In this document: positions 1 to 8,355 of the stretch, one piece after another | Position numbering within the stretch: position 1 is the stretch's first letter | Layout of the letters: each line of letters begins with the position of its first letter | Assembly (NCBI RefSeq): GCF_003633755.1 | Contig: NZ_RBIL01000001.1 | Coordinates: forward strand, 3,829,426-3,893,425 | DNA length: 64,000 bases | DNA from: Solirubrobacter pauli | Lineage (GTDB): Bacteria > Actinomycetota > Thermoleophilia > Solirubrobacterales > Solirubrobacteraceae | Direction: 5' to 3' | Made by a program: the position numbers and the translations under genes | The notes under the pieces: model-generated | What the model was told of the DNA's origin: nothing | What the model saw: the letters and a program-made list of their open reading frames with translations, nothing else | The model's database searches: none

Positions 1-1
1 G

Positions 2-985
2 GCCGTCGAGCAGCTCAACGCCAAGGGCGGCGTGCTCGGGCGCAAGGTCGAGCTCGAGCTCGTCGACGACGCGTGCGAGCCCTACATCGCGTACGAGGGC
101 GCCAAGAGCTTCATGACCGCCGGCGCCGACGTCATCGGCGTGATCGGTGGCGCCTGCGACGAGGCGGCGGCGCGCGAGATCCCGACGCTCGACTCGACCG
201 GGAAGCCGTTCCTGGTGACGTCCGCCACCGCCGACGAGCTCGTCGGCGCGGAGGCGCAGTCGACGTTCCTGATGAACGGCACCATCTACCAGCAGGCGCT
301 GTCCTCGGTGTTCTGGATGAACTACGAGGAGGTCGAGCGGCTCGCGGTCGTCCAGGACGACTCCGCCGAGTCCAAGTCGATCGCCAAGCAGGCGATCGGG
401 CTGCTCGAGGGCCAGCCCAAGCTCGTGTCGCTGCAGACGCTCGAGCCCAAGGGCCCCAAGGTCAGCACGCTGGCCAAGGCCGCGATCGCCGCCAAGCCCG
501 ACCTCGTGCTCTGGACCGGCGGCGCCCAGCAGGGCGGCGAGCTGATCAAGGCGCTGCGCGCGGCCGGCTTCAAGGGCAAGTTCACCGCGACGGCGAAGTC
601 CGAGGCACCGGCGTTCCTGAGCGCGGCCGGGGAGGCCGGCGAGGGCGCGGTCGTGATGGCCACCAGCTCGCCCCAGAACACGCCGACCGCGAAGCCGTTC
701 CGCACGGCCTTCACGGCGAGGTTCAAGCGCGACCCGGGCTTCGACGCGCAACAGGCCTACGACTCGGTGCGCACGATCGCGCACGCCGCCAACAAGGCCA
801 AGAGCCTCGACGGCCCGAAGATGGTGGCCAAGATGACCGAGCTGGATCCGCAGTTCGTCAACTCGCTCGGCGTGGTTCGCTTCGCCAGCGACCACACGTT
901 GCTCTACGACAACCGCGTCATCCTGAAGGTGAAGGACGGGACGTTCACCTGGGACCGCTCGCTGCGCACAGACTCGCTGGGGTGA
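2..985 (+). CDS. Branched-chain amino acid type ABC transporter substrate-binding protein (5' end missing)
   Basis: Periplasmic-binding-protein type I fold of the LivJ/LivK family, which captures a small amphipathic ligand outside the membrane and hands it to an ABC permease. The frame is open from base 2 and begins AVEQLNAKGGVLGRKVEL, the usual first helix/strand of mature family members, so the signal peptide lies upstream of the window. Later segments also fit: GVIGGACDEAA near the ligand site, VVQDDSAESKS, and FDAQQAYDSVRTIAHA near the end. The permease and ATPase genes are not visible downstream, so they are upstream or the gene is an orphan. The ligand cannot be read from the sequence. 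Confidence 0.85.
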   Translation, partial: AVEQLNAKGGVLGRKVELELVDDACEPYIAYEGAKSFMTAGADVIGVIGGACDEAAAREIPTLDSTGKPFLVTSATADELVGAEAQSTFLMNGTIYQQALSSVFWMNYEEVERLAVVQDDSAESKSIAKQAIGLLEGQPKLVSLQTLEPKGPKVSTLAKAAIAAKPDLVLWTGGAQQGGELIKALRAAGFKGKFTATAKSEAPAFLSAAGEAGEGAVVMATSSPQNTPTAKPFRTAFTARFKRDPGFDAQQAYDSVRTIAHAANKAKSLDGPKMVAKMTELDPQFVNSLGVVRFASDHTLLYDNRVILKVKDGTFTWDRSLRTDSLG

Positions 986-1037
986 AGGCTCGCGCCGGGA
1001 CGCGGGCCGACCTCGCGGTGGCCCACGGGGCGTCCAC

Positions 1038-1652
1038 TTGAGAACGCTCTCCGCGCTCGTCGCGGTCTTCCTGTCGTTGTGCGGTGGGGTCGCCTGGGCG
1101 GACGGGGATCCCGCCAGCGACGTGCTCGCCTCCGCGCGGGTGTTCTGGCCGTACAACCTCAAGGTCCCGGCCGAGAGCCGCGAGCAGCTCAACGCGACCG
1201 TGACCGCCGTCACCCGCAACGGGCTGCCCGTGCGGGTGGCGATGGTGCAGAGCGAGTTCGACCTCGGCTCGGTCGGCGTGCTCTTCGGGCACCCGCAGGA
1301 CTACTCGCAGTTCCTCGCCCAGGGCCTCGCGAACTTCAACCGCGACTGGGTGATCGTCGTGATGCCGAACGGCTACGGCGTCTACCACTGCGTGCCGATC
1401 CCCGAGGTCGGGTTCTGCGAGAAGGCGCTCCCGTCCGAGGCGGACCAGAAGCGCCTGCGGACGCTGGCTCCGGTCTCCAAGTCACGTCAGGACATGGCTG
1501 CGGCGGCCGAGCAGGCGGTGCGCACGTTCGCCGAGGGCCGCGGCGTGTCCGCGGCCAGCGGTGGCGTCGGCGTGGTCGCGCCGGTGGCGGGCGCCGTGGT
1601 CGGCATCCTGTTGGTCATGGTGCTCTTCGGGCGGCGACGCGTGGCGTCGTGA
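1038..1652 (+). CDS. Secreted membrane-anchored protein with a TPM-like domain
   Basis: Protein of 204 aa with a TTG start. It has an N-terminal signal peptide (residues 1-21, ending AWA), a globular extracytoplasmic part and one C-terminal transmembrane helix (about 176-197) followed by RRR, a type I topology. The middle (VTRNGLPVRVAMVQSEFDL ... RDWVIVVMPNGYGVY) resembles the TPM domain found in small exported proteins of the YgcG/Psb32 type. The stop overlaps the GTG of the next gene, so the two are co-translated. Function unknown; the TPM assignment is from pattern, not a search. Confidence 0.65.
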   Translation: MRTLSALVAVFLSLCGGVAWADGDPASDVLASARVFWPYNLKVPAESREQLNATVTAVTRNGLPVRVAMVQSEFDLGSVGVLFGHPQDYSQFLAQGLANFNRDWVIVVMPNGYGVYHCVPIPEVGFCEKALPSEADQKRLRTLAPVSKSRQDMAAAAEQAVRTFAEGRGVSAASGGVGVVAPVAGAVVGILLVMVLFGRRRVAS

Positions 1653-2086
1653 AAGCGGTACGCGCGGTGATCGTCGTGGAGGCGCCGGGCCTCGAGGCCG
1701 AGCAGCTCTGGCACGACCCGTCCCGCTGGGCGTCCTGGATCGACGGCTTCGCGCACCTGGAGAAGCTCGAGGGCGAGTGGCCGGAGGTCGGCGCCCGGCG
1801 CGTGTACTCGACCCACGTCGCGGGGCAGGCGCTCGTGTCCGAGAAGGTCATGCGGCTCACCGCCGGGGACGGGATGACGCTGATCGTCGAGGACGAGCGC
1901 GTCACCGCCACGCAGGCGGTGCGGTTCGAGAGCGACGGCGTCCGCACGCGGATCACGGTCGAGGTCGAGGCGCAGCCGAAGGAGAAGATGCCGCCCGGGC
2001 AGCGCTGGTGGTGGCGGCGCAAGCGCGGCGAGTCGCTGGCGCGGACGCTGCAGCGCTTCTCGTACGAGCTGGCCGCCGACCGCTAG
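1649..2086 (+). CDS. SRPBCC (START/polyketide cyclase-like) family protein
   Basis: A 145-aa cytoplasmic protein. The start is the GTG that overlaps the preceding stop (GTGA). The order VIVVEAPGLEAEQLWHDPSRW ... W.EVGARRVYSTHVAGQ ... RITVEVEA is typical of SRPBCC helix-grip proteins, which bind hydrophobic ligands in a deep cavity. The C-terminal helix carries a basic stretch with three consecutive Trp residues. It is coupled to the TPM-like membrane protein upstream and lies 11 bp before the dehydrogenase/hydratase fusion, so a lipid-related ligand is possible, but this is inference. Confidence 0.7.
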   Translation: MKAVRAVIVVEAPGLEAEQLWHDPSRWASWIDGFAHLEKLEGEWPEVGARRVYSTHVAGQALVSEKVMRLTAGDGMTLIVEDERVTATQAVRFESDGVRTRITVEVEAQPKEKMPPGQRWWWRRKRGESLARTLQRFSYELAADR

Positions 2087-2097
2087 CGTCTCGTCCC

Positions 2098-3570
2098 ATG
2101 TTCGTGTTCAAGGCGGCGGTGGTGGGGACCGGCGAGCTGGCGGACGAGATCGCGGCGGCGATCGCGGCCGCGGGCGTGGAGAGCGTGCACGTCCAGGCGG
2201 GCTCGTACGACGGGCTCGGGGATGTCGACTTCGTGATCGAGGCGGGCGAGCCCGATCTCGAGGCCAAGCACGAGGCGTTCGCCTGGCTCGACGCGAAGAC
2301 GCCCGGCCACGCGGTGCTGGCGTCGGCGACGGCGGCGTGCTCGATCACCGAGGTCAGCGGTGTCACGCTGCGGCCGGAGAAGGTCGTCGGCTTCCAGTGG
2401 TTCCCGGGCAAGCGGCTCGTCGAGGTCGTCGAGGGCGACGACACGTCGGAGGCGACGGTGCAGGCGGCGCTCAGCTTCGCGCAGACGCTGCGCAAGACCG
2501 CCGTGCGCTGCGCGGACACGCCCGGGCAGATCGTCGCGCGCGTGACGGCGGCGGCCGACCCGCTGGCCGAGGCGTGCGCGGTGGTCGAGGAGGGCGTCGC
2601 CGGCGTGCGCGAGGTGGACACCGCCCTGGCGCTCGGCGCGGGCGTGAAGCCGGGACCGTTCGCGGCCGCCGACCGCGAGGGCCTCGACGAGGTGCTCGCG
2701 CGGCTGGATGACCCGCCGGTCCTGCTGCGCCGGCTCGTCGCCTCGGGGCGGCTCGGATTGGCGGTCGGACAGGGCTTCTATCCGTACCCGCAGCCGGCCA
2801 AGGGGTACGAGGACGCGGTGGTCAAGCTCGAGTGGCGGGGTGAGGTGGCCGTGCTGTGGCTCGCGAACCCGCCCGCGAACTCGCTCGCGCCCACCGTGAT
2901 CGCCGCGCTGCGGCGCGCGTGGGACGACCTCAAGGGCCGTGCGCGGGCGATGGTCCTCGCGTCGGCGAACCCGGCGCTGTTCTGCGCCGGCGCCGACATC
3001 AAGGCGTTCACCGAGTGGGACGCGTGGACCGGCCGGGCGCACCTGGACGAGATCCACGCGCTCGTCCGCGAGTGGGAGCAGTCGCCGGTCGTGACCATCG
3101 CGGCCGTCAACGGGCTCGCGTTCGGCGGTGGGTGCGAGATCGCGATGGCCTGCGACATCCGGCTCGCGGCGCTCTCGGCCTCGTTCGGCCAGCCCGAGGT
3201 GAACCTCGGCATCATCCCCGGCTTCGGCGGCACGCAGCGGCTGCCGCGGCTCGTCGGCACCGCGAAGGCGCTGGAGATGAACCTCCTGGGCGAGCCGATC
3301 TCCGCCGAGGACGCGTTCGAGTACGGGCTGGTCAACCGCGTCGTCGAGGATCACGAGCTGTTCGACACGGCGCTCGCCTGGGCCCGCAAGGCCGCGGGGC
3401 AGGCGCCGATCGCACTCGGCCAGATCAAGCGCGTCTCCGCGCGCGGCGACCTCGACGACGGGCTGGCCGCGGAGGTGGACGGCTTCATGGAGGCCTTCAC
3501 GTCCGAGGACGGCCGCGAGGGCATCGCCGCGTTCATCGAGAAGCGCAAGCCGCGGTGGCGCGGTCGATGA
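2098..3570 (+). CDS. 3-hydroxyacyl-CoA dehydrogenase-like / enoyl-CoA hydratase fusion
   Basis: A 490-aa fusion in the order NAD-binding dehydrogenase domain (1-about 130), dehydrogenase C-terminal domain (about 135-230), crotonase domain (about 240-490). This order is the reverse of FadB. The crotonase half looks active: oxyanion-hole CAGADIKAF, GGGCEIAM and FGQPEVNLG keep both catalytic glutamates, with GFGGTQRLPRLVG following. The dehydrogenase half looks dead. The HFFNP histidine is replaced in GFQWFPG (Gln100), the NTSS segment is ATAA (77-80), and the Asn of the usual IVNR is Ala147 in IVARV. The stretch between the glycine loop and FVIEAG is also much shorter than usual. Probable role: hydration of enoyl-CoA in beta-oxidation or acyl-CoA breakdown, with the N-terminal part structural or regulatory. 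Its stop overlaps the sirtuin start. Confidence 0.88.
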   Translation: MFVFKAAVVGTGELADEIAAAIAAAGVESVHVQAGSYDGLGDVDFVIEAGEPDLEAKHEAFAWLDAKTPGHAVLASATAACSITEVSGVTLRPEKVVGFQWFPGKRLVEVVEGDDTSEATVQAALSFAQTLRKTAVRCADTPGQIVARVTAAADPLAEACAVVEEGVAGVREVDTALALGAGVKPGPFAAADREGLDEVLARLDDPPVLLRRLVASGRLGLAVGQGFYPYPQPAKGYEDAVVKLEWRGEVAVLWLANPPANSLAPTVIAALRRAWDDLKGRARAMVLASANPALFCAGADIKAFTEWDAWTGRAHLDEIHALVREWEQSPVVTIAAVNGLAFGGGCEIAMACDIRLAALSASFGQPEVNLGIIPGFGGTQRLPRLVGTAKALEMNLLGEPISAEDAFEYGLVNRVVEDHELFDTALAWARKAAGQAPIALGQIKRVSARGDLDDGLAAEVDGFMEAFTSEDGREGIAAFIEKRKPRWRGR

Positions 3571-4334
3571 CCGGGGCCGAGCAGCTCGCCGAGCTGATCC
3601 GCACGTCCGGCCCGGTCGTCGTGCTCACCGGCGCCGGCGTCTCGGTGCCGTCGGGCATCCCGGACTTCCGCACACCCCAGACCGGCATCTGGGCCAACGT
3701 GGACCCGATGGAGGTCGCCCACATCTCCGTCTGGCGTCGCGACCCCGCGCGCTTCTGGTCGTTCTACGGCCAGCGCTTCGCGGCGCTCGACGGCAAGGAG
3801 CCCAACGGTGCCCACCGCGTGCTGGTCGAGCTCGAGCGCCGCGGGCTGCTCACGGGCGTCATCACCCAGAACATCGACGGCCTGCACGCGCGCGCCGGCA
3901 CGGCCGACCCGATCGAGGTCCACGGCTCGATCCGCACCGCCTCCTGCCTGCGCTGCGGCGCGACCTACACGCTGGCGGAGACCCGTCGCCGGCTCGAGGA
4001 GGAGGCCGACGGCATCCCGTTCTGCGACTGCGGCGCGCCGCTCAAGCCGGACGTCGTGCTGTTCGGCGAGCTCCTGCCCGAGAGCGCCATCAACCGCGCC
4101 ACCGCGCTCGCGTCGACGGCGGGCCTGATGCTCGCCGTGGGCTCCTCGCTCGAGGTGTACCCGGTGGCGGGGCTCCCGGCGGACACGCTGCGCGCGGGTG
4201 GCCGGCTGGCCCTCGTGACGATGGGCCCGACGCCGTACGACGACGAGGCCGCGGTGAAGCTGTCAGGCGACGTCGTGACCGAGCTCGAGGCGGTTCTAGC
4301 CGCCCTCGGCGACGTAGAGCGCCCGCGCGCGTAG
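3567..4334 (+). CDS. cobB: Sir2-family NAD-dependent protein deacylase
   Basis: A 255-aa sirtuin that removes acyl groups from lysine using NAD. Visible motifs are GAGVSVPSGIPDFR (NAD binding), TQNIDGLH, the catalytic His in EVHGS, and a zinc site of two Cys pairs (CLRCG, FCDCG). The start is the ATG overlapping the stop of the upstream acyl-CoA gene (ATGA), so the two are translationally coupled. This makes sense because acyl-CoA metabolism creates the lysine acylations that sirtuins remove. The 3' end overlaps the convergent gene by 39 bp. Confidence 0.92.
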   Translation: MTGAEQLAELIRTSGPVVVLTGAGVSVPSGIPDFRTPQTGIWANVDPMEVAHISVWRRDPARFWSFYGQRFAALDGKEPNGAHRVLVELERRGLLTGVITQNIDGLHARAGTADPIEVHGSIRTASCLRCGATYTLAETRRRLEEEADGIPFCDCGAPLKPDVVLFGELLPESAINRATALASTAGLMLAVGSSLEVYPVAGLPADTLRAGGRLALVTMGPTPYDDEAAVKLSGDVVTELEAVLAALGDVERPRA

Positions 4335-5105
4335 GGCGGCCTCCAGGCGGTCCAGCGTGGTCGTCAGCGTCTCGACGGCGTCGTCGTCGAGGGTGCCCTC
4401 ACGTGCCGCCGCCGCTGCCGCGCGGACGGCATCCAGCCGACCCTCAAGCTCAGCTCGACGCTGAGCCATGTCGCGCAGCTCGACCCAGCCGGCGAGCTCG
4501 GCGAGGGCGGTGGTCATCGCGGCCTCGAGCTGCAGTGCCGCCTCGCGGCCGCGACCGCGCTCGAAGTCCTGGCGCGCCCGCAGGGTCAGCTCCTCGCTCG
4601 CGAGGATCGCGTCGCGGCCCGACAGCAGGGCGGCCAGCCGGTCCGTCGGGCGGTGCTTGGAGCGCTTGGCGCCCCGGGGCTCGCGCACGCCCAGGTCGAG
4701 CTCGCGCGCGTCGGTCCACTCGCCGTCGGCGACCTGCTCGCCTGTCCCATAGCCGACCCTCGTCCGCCACGCGCGGTTGACGTCGACGTCGGCGAGGTCC
4801 GGATCGGCCGCGGCGACGCGGAACGAGCGGACCAGGCGGTCGAGCGTCGTCGGCCCGAACGAGGGCAGCGCGGACGCGTTCTCGCGCAGCCAGGCCGCGG
4901 CCGTGGCGTCGTCGGTCAGCGGGTCGGCGTCGATCACCGTGATCCGGGTGACGACGACGGTGTCACGTGGTTCCCGGCGCCCCACGCGGCGGGGCGCCGT
5001 GCCTTCGGAGATCACGACCACCGACTGGGCGTCGTCACCGGCGTAGCGGCGGACGACGTAGCGGCCGGGGGGAGGTCCCAGACGGCCCGGGAGCTCCCAC
5101 TGCAC
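4296..5105 (-). CDS. Hypothetical protein with helical C-terminus
   Basis: A conserved-looking 269-aa protein that I do not recognise. The N-terminal third is beta-rich (QWELPGRLGPPPGRYVVRRY, then DTVVVTRITVIDA). The C-terminal half is charged and helical (RQDFERGRGREAALQLEAAM ... AQRRAELEGRLDAVRAA), probably coiled coil. I chose the GTG at 5105 because no ATG, GTG or TTG lies between it and the stop of the upstream gene on the same strand; a CTG eight codons earlier is possible. It follows the secreted cell-wall hydrolase by 23 bp, so they are probably one transcript. Its 3' end overlaps the sirtuin's 3' end. Confidence 0.6.
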   Translation of the reverse strand: MQWELPGRLGPPPGRYVVRRYAGDDAQSVVVISEGTAPRRVGRREPRDTVVVTRITVIDADPLTDDATAAAWLRENASALPSFGPTTLDRLVRSFRVAAADPDLADVDVNRAWRTRVGYGTGEQVADGEWTDARELDLGVREPRGAKRSKHRPTDRLAALLSGRDAILASEELTLRARQDFERGRGREAALQLEAAMTTALAELAGWVELRDMAQRRAELEGRLDAVRAAAAAAREGTLDDDAVETLTTTLDRLEAALRARALYVAEGG

Positions 5106-5128
5106 GAAGCGGAAGCGGCGCTCCTCGA

Positions 5129-7618
5129 TCAGTCGGTGCCGGTCGGGTCGACTTTGAGGGCGGAGCTCGACGGGTTGAGCGGGACGATCGGGTTGTCGAT
5201 CTCGCCCAGGCGCTGGATCAGGCGGCCCCACTGGTCGGGCTTGAGCACCGCGGAGAGCTCCTTGGAGGCCGCGGCGTTCTCGCCGTGCTGGGCCGCGAAG
5301 CCGACGTGGATGTGGTCGTCGTGGTCGCCCATGGCCAGGGTGTTGTCCGCGCCCTCGAACTTCATCAGCGAGATGATCTGGTGCGGCTTCATGTTGCCCT
5401 GGAGCGTCAGGAGCGACTGGATGACCTGCTCGGTGATCGAGCCCTTGCCCTGGGTGCCCGGCTCGATCCGCGTGCCGTTGATGGCGGCGATGTCCATCGC
5501 GCTGCCGATCGAGTGCTCGGACACGTTGCCCGAGGCGGTCATGTACGAGTGGCCGCACTGGAGCGAGGAGATCGTCGGGTTGAACCCGTTCGCGACCAGG
5601 AACTCGAGCGTGGCGAGCACCCGGCGGTCGATCGCGCCGGCCTGGATGTCCTGCCGGCCGCAGCCGTAGATCTGGATCTTCGGGTTGTTCAGGACGCGCT
5701 GGATCAGCGTGTCCTTGTCCATCAGCAGGATCTGGCCGACCGACGCGGCGGAGCTCGGGTTGGCGACGAACGGGTTCTCGCCCTGCGCCCGGTAGATCGC
5801 GGTGGACTCGAGCAGCTTCCAGCCGTCGAGGATCGGCTTCGGGTCGATGCGCGGGGCGCCCCGGCCGGCCGGGCGGACCTCGAAGCGCATGTGCGGGTGC
5901 TTCTTCGAGGACGCGGTGCCGATGCGGCCGAGCACGGTGCCGGCGGGCACCTGCGAGCCGACCTTCAGGTTCTTGATGACGATCTGGTCACGGCCGAGGC
6001 CGAGGGCCTGGGCGGGGGTGAGCGCGCCGTCGACGCGGCCCGTCCGCAGGAACTCCTGCTGGGCGCCGCCGGCGACGGAGGCGTTCACGCGCGTGGGGTT
6101 CGCGAACAGGCGCTGCTTGACCGGTGCGACCGCGGCGGGCGCGACCTGCTCGGCGGCGTTCGCGGCGTCCGGCTTGACCGTCTTGGTCTTGGGCGCCGGC
6201 CGGTCGGTGCTGGAGGCGGCCGTCTTGGGCTTCTTGTCCTTCGGCGCCTCGGCCAGCATCCGCTTGACCTCGTTCGGGTCGGCCTTCTGCGGCTTCGGCG
6301 CGGCGTACTTCTGCGAGATCTTCGCGAGGCGCCCGTACGTGTACGTGTTGCCGTACGCGTCCTGGACCTGGACGAAGCGGCCGAGGCGATCGGAGACGCC
6401 GATCTTCGTCACCTGGACGTCGCTCACCGCGATCACGGGCGCGCCGGCGTCCGCGTAGATCGACAGGCCGGTGCGGTTGGCGTTGCCCTCGACGACGGCC
6501 TTCTTGCCGGTCTTCTTCTTGAGGTTCTTGGGATCGACCTCGTCGGCGTACGTGGCCTTCGCGGCGACCGGGAAGCGGCCCTCGGTCAGACCCGTCAGCG
6601 ACGAGACGAGGCTCTCCGGCATGCCGCCGATCACCTGCGCGCGCAGGAGGACGGAGTCCACGTACCAGTCGGCGTGGTTGTACGCCCAGACCGCGGCGCG
6701 CAGGTCCTTGTCCGCGCCGGCGGCCTTCAGGTAGCGGGCGGCGGAGAAGATCGCGTCGACCGGGTTGTACGGGTCGGCCAGGCCGTCCTTGTTGCCGTCG
6801 ACGCCGTAGGCCTTCCACGTCGCGGGCATGAACTGCATCCACCCCTGCGCGCCCGCGCTCGAGGTGACCTCGTTCAGGCGGCCGTAGTTCGTCTCGATCT
6901 CGTTGATCGCGGCGAGGACCTCCCACCGGATCCCGTACTCGGTGCCGGCCGCCTGGTAGATCGGCAGCAGGAACGGCGGGATCTTGAACTTGTCGATGAA
7001 GAAGTTCGGGACGCCGGCCTTGGCGGGGCCCGGCTCGGCGAGCGAGAACGTCGGGTCGTCCTGCGACGGCGGGTCCACCTGCGAGTCCGGGACCGGCGTC
7101 GGGCTCGGCGTGGGCGTCGCGACCTTGCCGGCCAGCGACTCCGTGTTGGCGCCGCCGGACGCCTTGTTGGCGTCCTCTTCCTCGACCGTGCCCTCGTCCT
7201 CGTCCCCGGCCTTGCCGGTCGAGCCCTGCTTCGTGTCCGACGGCTTCTTGCCGCCCTTGCCGGTCTGGTAGTCGGAGTCCTTCTTGCCGCCGCTGCCCGT
7301 GTTCGGCGCGGGGGTCGCGCTCGGGCCCGGGGTGGGCGTCGGCGTCGCCGTCGGGGTGACGATCGGCGTGGCCGTCGGCGTCGGCGTGCTGTCGGTGGAG
7401 CCGAGGTCCACGATCGACGCGATCGGCGCGGGCAGGCCCGGGATCTGCAGCTGGTCGACCGGGGTCCCCGGCGGGATGTCCACCGTGATCGTGATCTGCT
7501 GGCCGGTCACCAACGTCACACGCACGTAGTGCATCTCGGCGTGGGCGCTCGTCACGAAGATCCCCGCGTAGAACGCGGACGTGGCAAGAGCGATGGCGAT
7601 CGGGCGGCGTGAAGTCAT
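5129..7618 (-). CDS. Secreted multidomain cell-wall hydrolase (lytic transglycosylase / degenerate LytM / M15-like peptidase)
   Basis: An 829-aa exported protein. Order: signal peptide (ATG at 7618, MTSRRPIAIALA..AHA), Thr/Pro linker (about 60-200), MltB-like lytic transglycosylase (about 205-335; AINEIETNYGRL with catalytic Glu, GAQGWMQFMPATWKAYGVDG), a LytM/M23-type domain split by an Ala/Pro/Lys-rich insert (about 380-435 and 545-600), and a C-terminal M15/VanY-type domain (about 650-800; EHSIGSAMDIA and DHDDHIHVGF, the H-x6-D and HxH zinc pattern). The LytM part has lost its ligands: the HxGxD site is R382-TGL-S386, YGHL is YGRL (R430), and HxH is H576-M-R578. It may therefore bind or activate rather than cut. 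Predicted to cleave glycan and peptide in peptidoglycan. The upstream gap contains a strong hairpin just before the start. Confidence 0.88.
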   Translation of the reverse strand: MTSRRPIAIALATSAFYAGIFVTSAHAEMHYVRVTLVTGQQITITVDIPPGTPVDQLQIPGLPAPIASIVDLGSTDSTPTPTATPIVTPTATPTPTPGPSATPAPNTGSGGKKDSDYQTGKGGKKPSDTKQGSTGKAGDEDEGTVEEEDANKASGGANTESLAGKVATPTPSPTPVPDSQVDPPSQDDPTFSLAEPGPAKAGVPNFFIDKFKIPPFLLPIYQAAGTEYGIRWEVLAAINEIETNYGRLNEVTSSAGAQGWMQFMPATWKAYGVDGNKDGLADPYNPVDAIFSAARYLKAAGADKDLRAAVWAYNHADWYVDSVLLRAQVIGGMPESLVSSLTGLTEGRFPVAAKATYADEVDPKNLKKKTGKKAVVEGNANRTGLSIYADAGAPVIAVSDVQVTKIGVSDRLGRFVQVQDAYGNTYTYGRLAKISQKYAAPKPQKADPNEVKRMLAEAPKDKKPKTAASSTDRPAPKTKTVKPDAANAAEQVAPAAVAPVKQRLFANPTRVNASVAGGAQQEFLRTGRVDGALTPAQALGLGRDQIVIKNLKVGSQVPAGTVLGRIGTASSKKHPHMRFEVRPAGRGAPRIDPKPILDGWKLLESTAIYRAQGENPFVANPSSAASVGQILLMDKDTLIQRVLNNPKIQIYGCGRQDIQAGAIDRRVLATLEFLVANGFNPTISSLQCGHSYMTASGNVSEHSIGSAMDIAAINGTRIEPGTQGKGSITEQVIQSLLTLQGNMKPHQIISLMKFEGADNTLAMGDHDDHIHVGFAAQHGENAAASKELSAVLKPDQWGRLIQRLGEIDNPIVPLNPSSSALKVDPTGTD

Positions 7619-7628
7619 GAACCGGCGG

Positions 7629-7648
7629 CCGGGGCCTGGACGCCCCGG
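7629..7648 (-). promoter_or_regulatory. Hairpin immediately upstream of the cell-wall hydrolase start
   Basis: A perfect 7-bp GC stem (CCGGGGC / GCCCCGG, loop of 6) ends only 10 nt before the ATG at 7618 on the minus strand, where a Shine-Dalgarno would be expected; none is obvious. It could limit ribosome access or act as part of a leader. Cell-wall hydrolases in Actinobacteria are often under riboswitch control (ydaO type), but I could not match that consensus here. Confidence 0.35.
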
Positions 7649-7755
7649 AATGTTGGGCAAGCTAGCGGCATCTCGTGTCTGCAACAACGGAGAACGGGTA
7701 ATCCTGGCGATTCTGCTCGGTCCGAGTCGCAGTTCGAGTTGCCACTTTGTGTAGT

Positions 7756-7772
7756 CTCAACCTCAGGTTGAG
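7756..7772. promoter_or_regulatory. 17-bp palindrome in the divergent intergenic region (candidate operator)
   Basis: CTCAACCT-C-AGGTTGAG is a perfect 8-bp inverted repeat around one base. It lies between the divergent hydrolase gene (start 7618) and the phasin-like gene (start 7845). The size and compactness suit a dimeric regulator such as a MerR- or TetR-type protein. A possible -10 (TAAGGT, 7799-7804) follows. The binding protein is not identifiable from sequence. Confidence 0.45.
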
Positions 7773-7844
7773 GCACAGAGACGTTGCTCCTCGCCGCCTA
7801 AGGTACCGTCCGCTACATACACGTTCGATAAGGAGTTGCTTGGG

Positions 7845-8339
7845 ATGGCAGACGATGGCTTCCGCGACCGAGTGTCCAAGCAGGGCGAGGAAGCGCTGGG
7901 GAAGCTCGCGACCGACCTGCTCGAGAACCCGCTGATCAACTCTGCAATCACGCGTGCATTCTCCGCCCGCGAGAAGGCGGTGCAGGCGCAGGAGGCCGCG
8001 ATGGGGGCGCTCAACCTCCCGTCCGCGGCGGACATCGACCGGCTCACGCGGCGGCTGCGGACCGTCAGCACCCGGCTCGAGGGCATCGAGGAGTCGCTGG
8101 ACCGCCTGCAGGACGGCGTCGACCGGCTGACGGAGAAGCTCGGGGCCAACGAGGCGCTCGCCGAGCGCCTGGCCGCGCTGGAGGGCCAGCTGTCCAAGGT
8201 CTCGCGCGACGTCTCGCACGTGTCGGACGCGATCGACGCGGTCCCGCCCCCGGTCCCGCGTGAGCAGGAGCGGCTCGCCGTCGACGCGCCGTCACCGAAA
8301 CCGGCCCGCAAGCGCGCGGCAGCGAAGAAGAACTCCTAA
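7845..8339 (+). CDS. Phasin-like coiled-coil protein
   Basis: A 164-aa protein with a clear AAGGAG ribosome site 9-10 nt before ATG 7845. Two helical blocks are visible: an N-terminal amphipathic part (DLLENPLINSAITRAFSARE) and a long heptad coiled coil (ADIDRLTRRLRTVSTRLEGI ... LEGQLSKVSRDVSHVSDAID). These are followed by a Pro/Lys/Ala tail ending KRAAAKKNS. The 'ALNLPSAADIDRLTRRL' segment is like the 'NLPTREDIERL' signature of PhaF/PhaI phasins that coat storage granules. The next gene has the same design, and an SCP2 lipid-binding protein follows, supporting a lipid or polyhydroxyalkanoate granule role. No PHA synthase is in the window. Confidence 0.65.
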   Translation: MADDGFRDRVSKQGEEALGKLATDLLENPLINSAITRAFSAREKAVQAQEAAMGALNLPSAADIDRLTRRLRTVSTRLEGIEESLDRLQDGVDRLTEKLGANEALAERLAALEGQLSKVSRDVSHVSDAIDAVPPPVPREQERLAVDAPSPKPARKRAAAKKNS

Positions 8340-8355
8340 TAAGGTTCGGCCCGAC

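Noticed and set aside
7619-7844. ydaO-type c-di-AMP riboswitch ahead of the cell-wall hydrolase
   Set aside because: The leader does have a hairpin but lacks the conserved ydaO core sequences.
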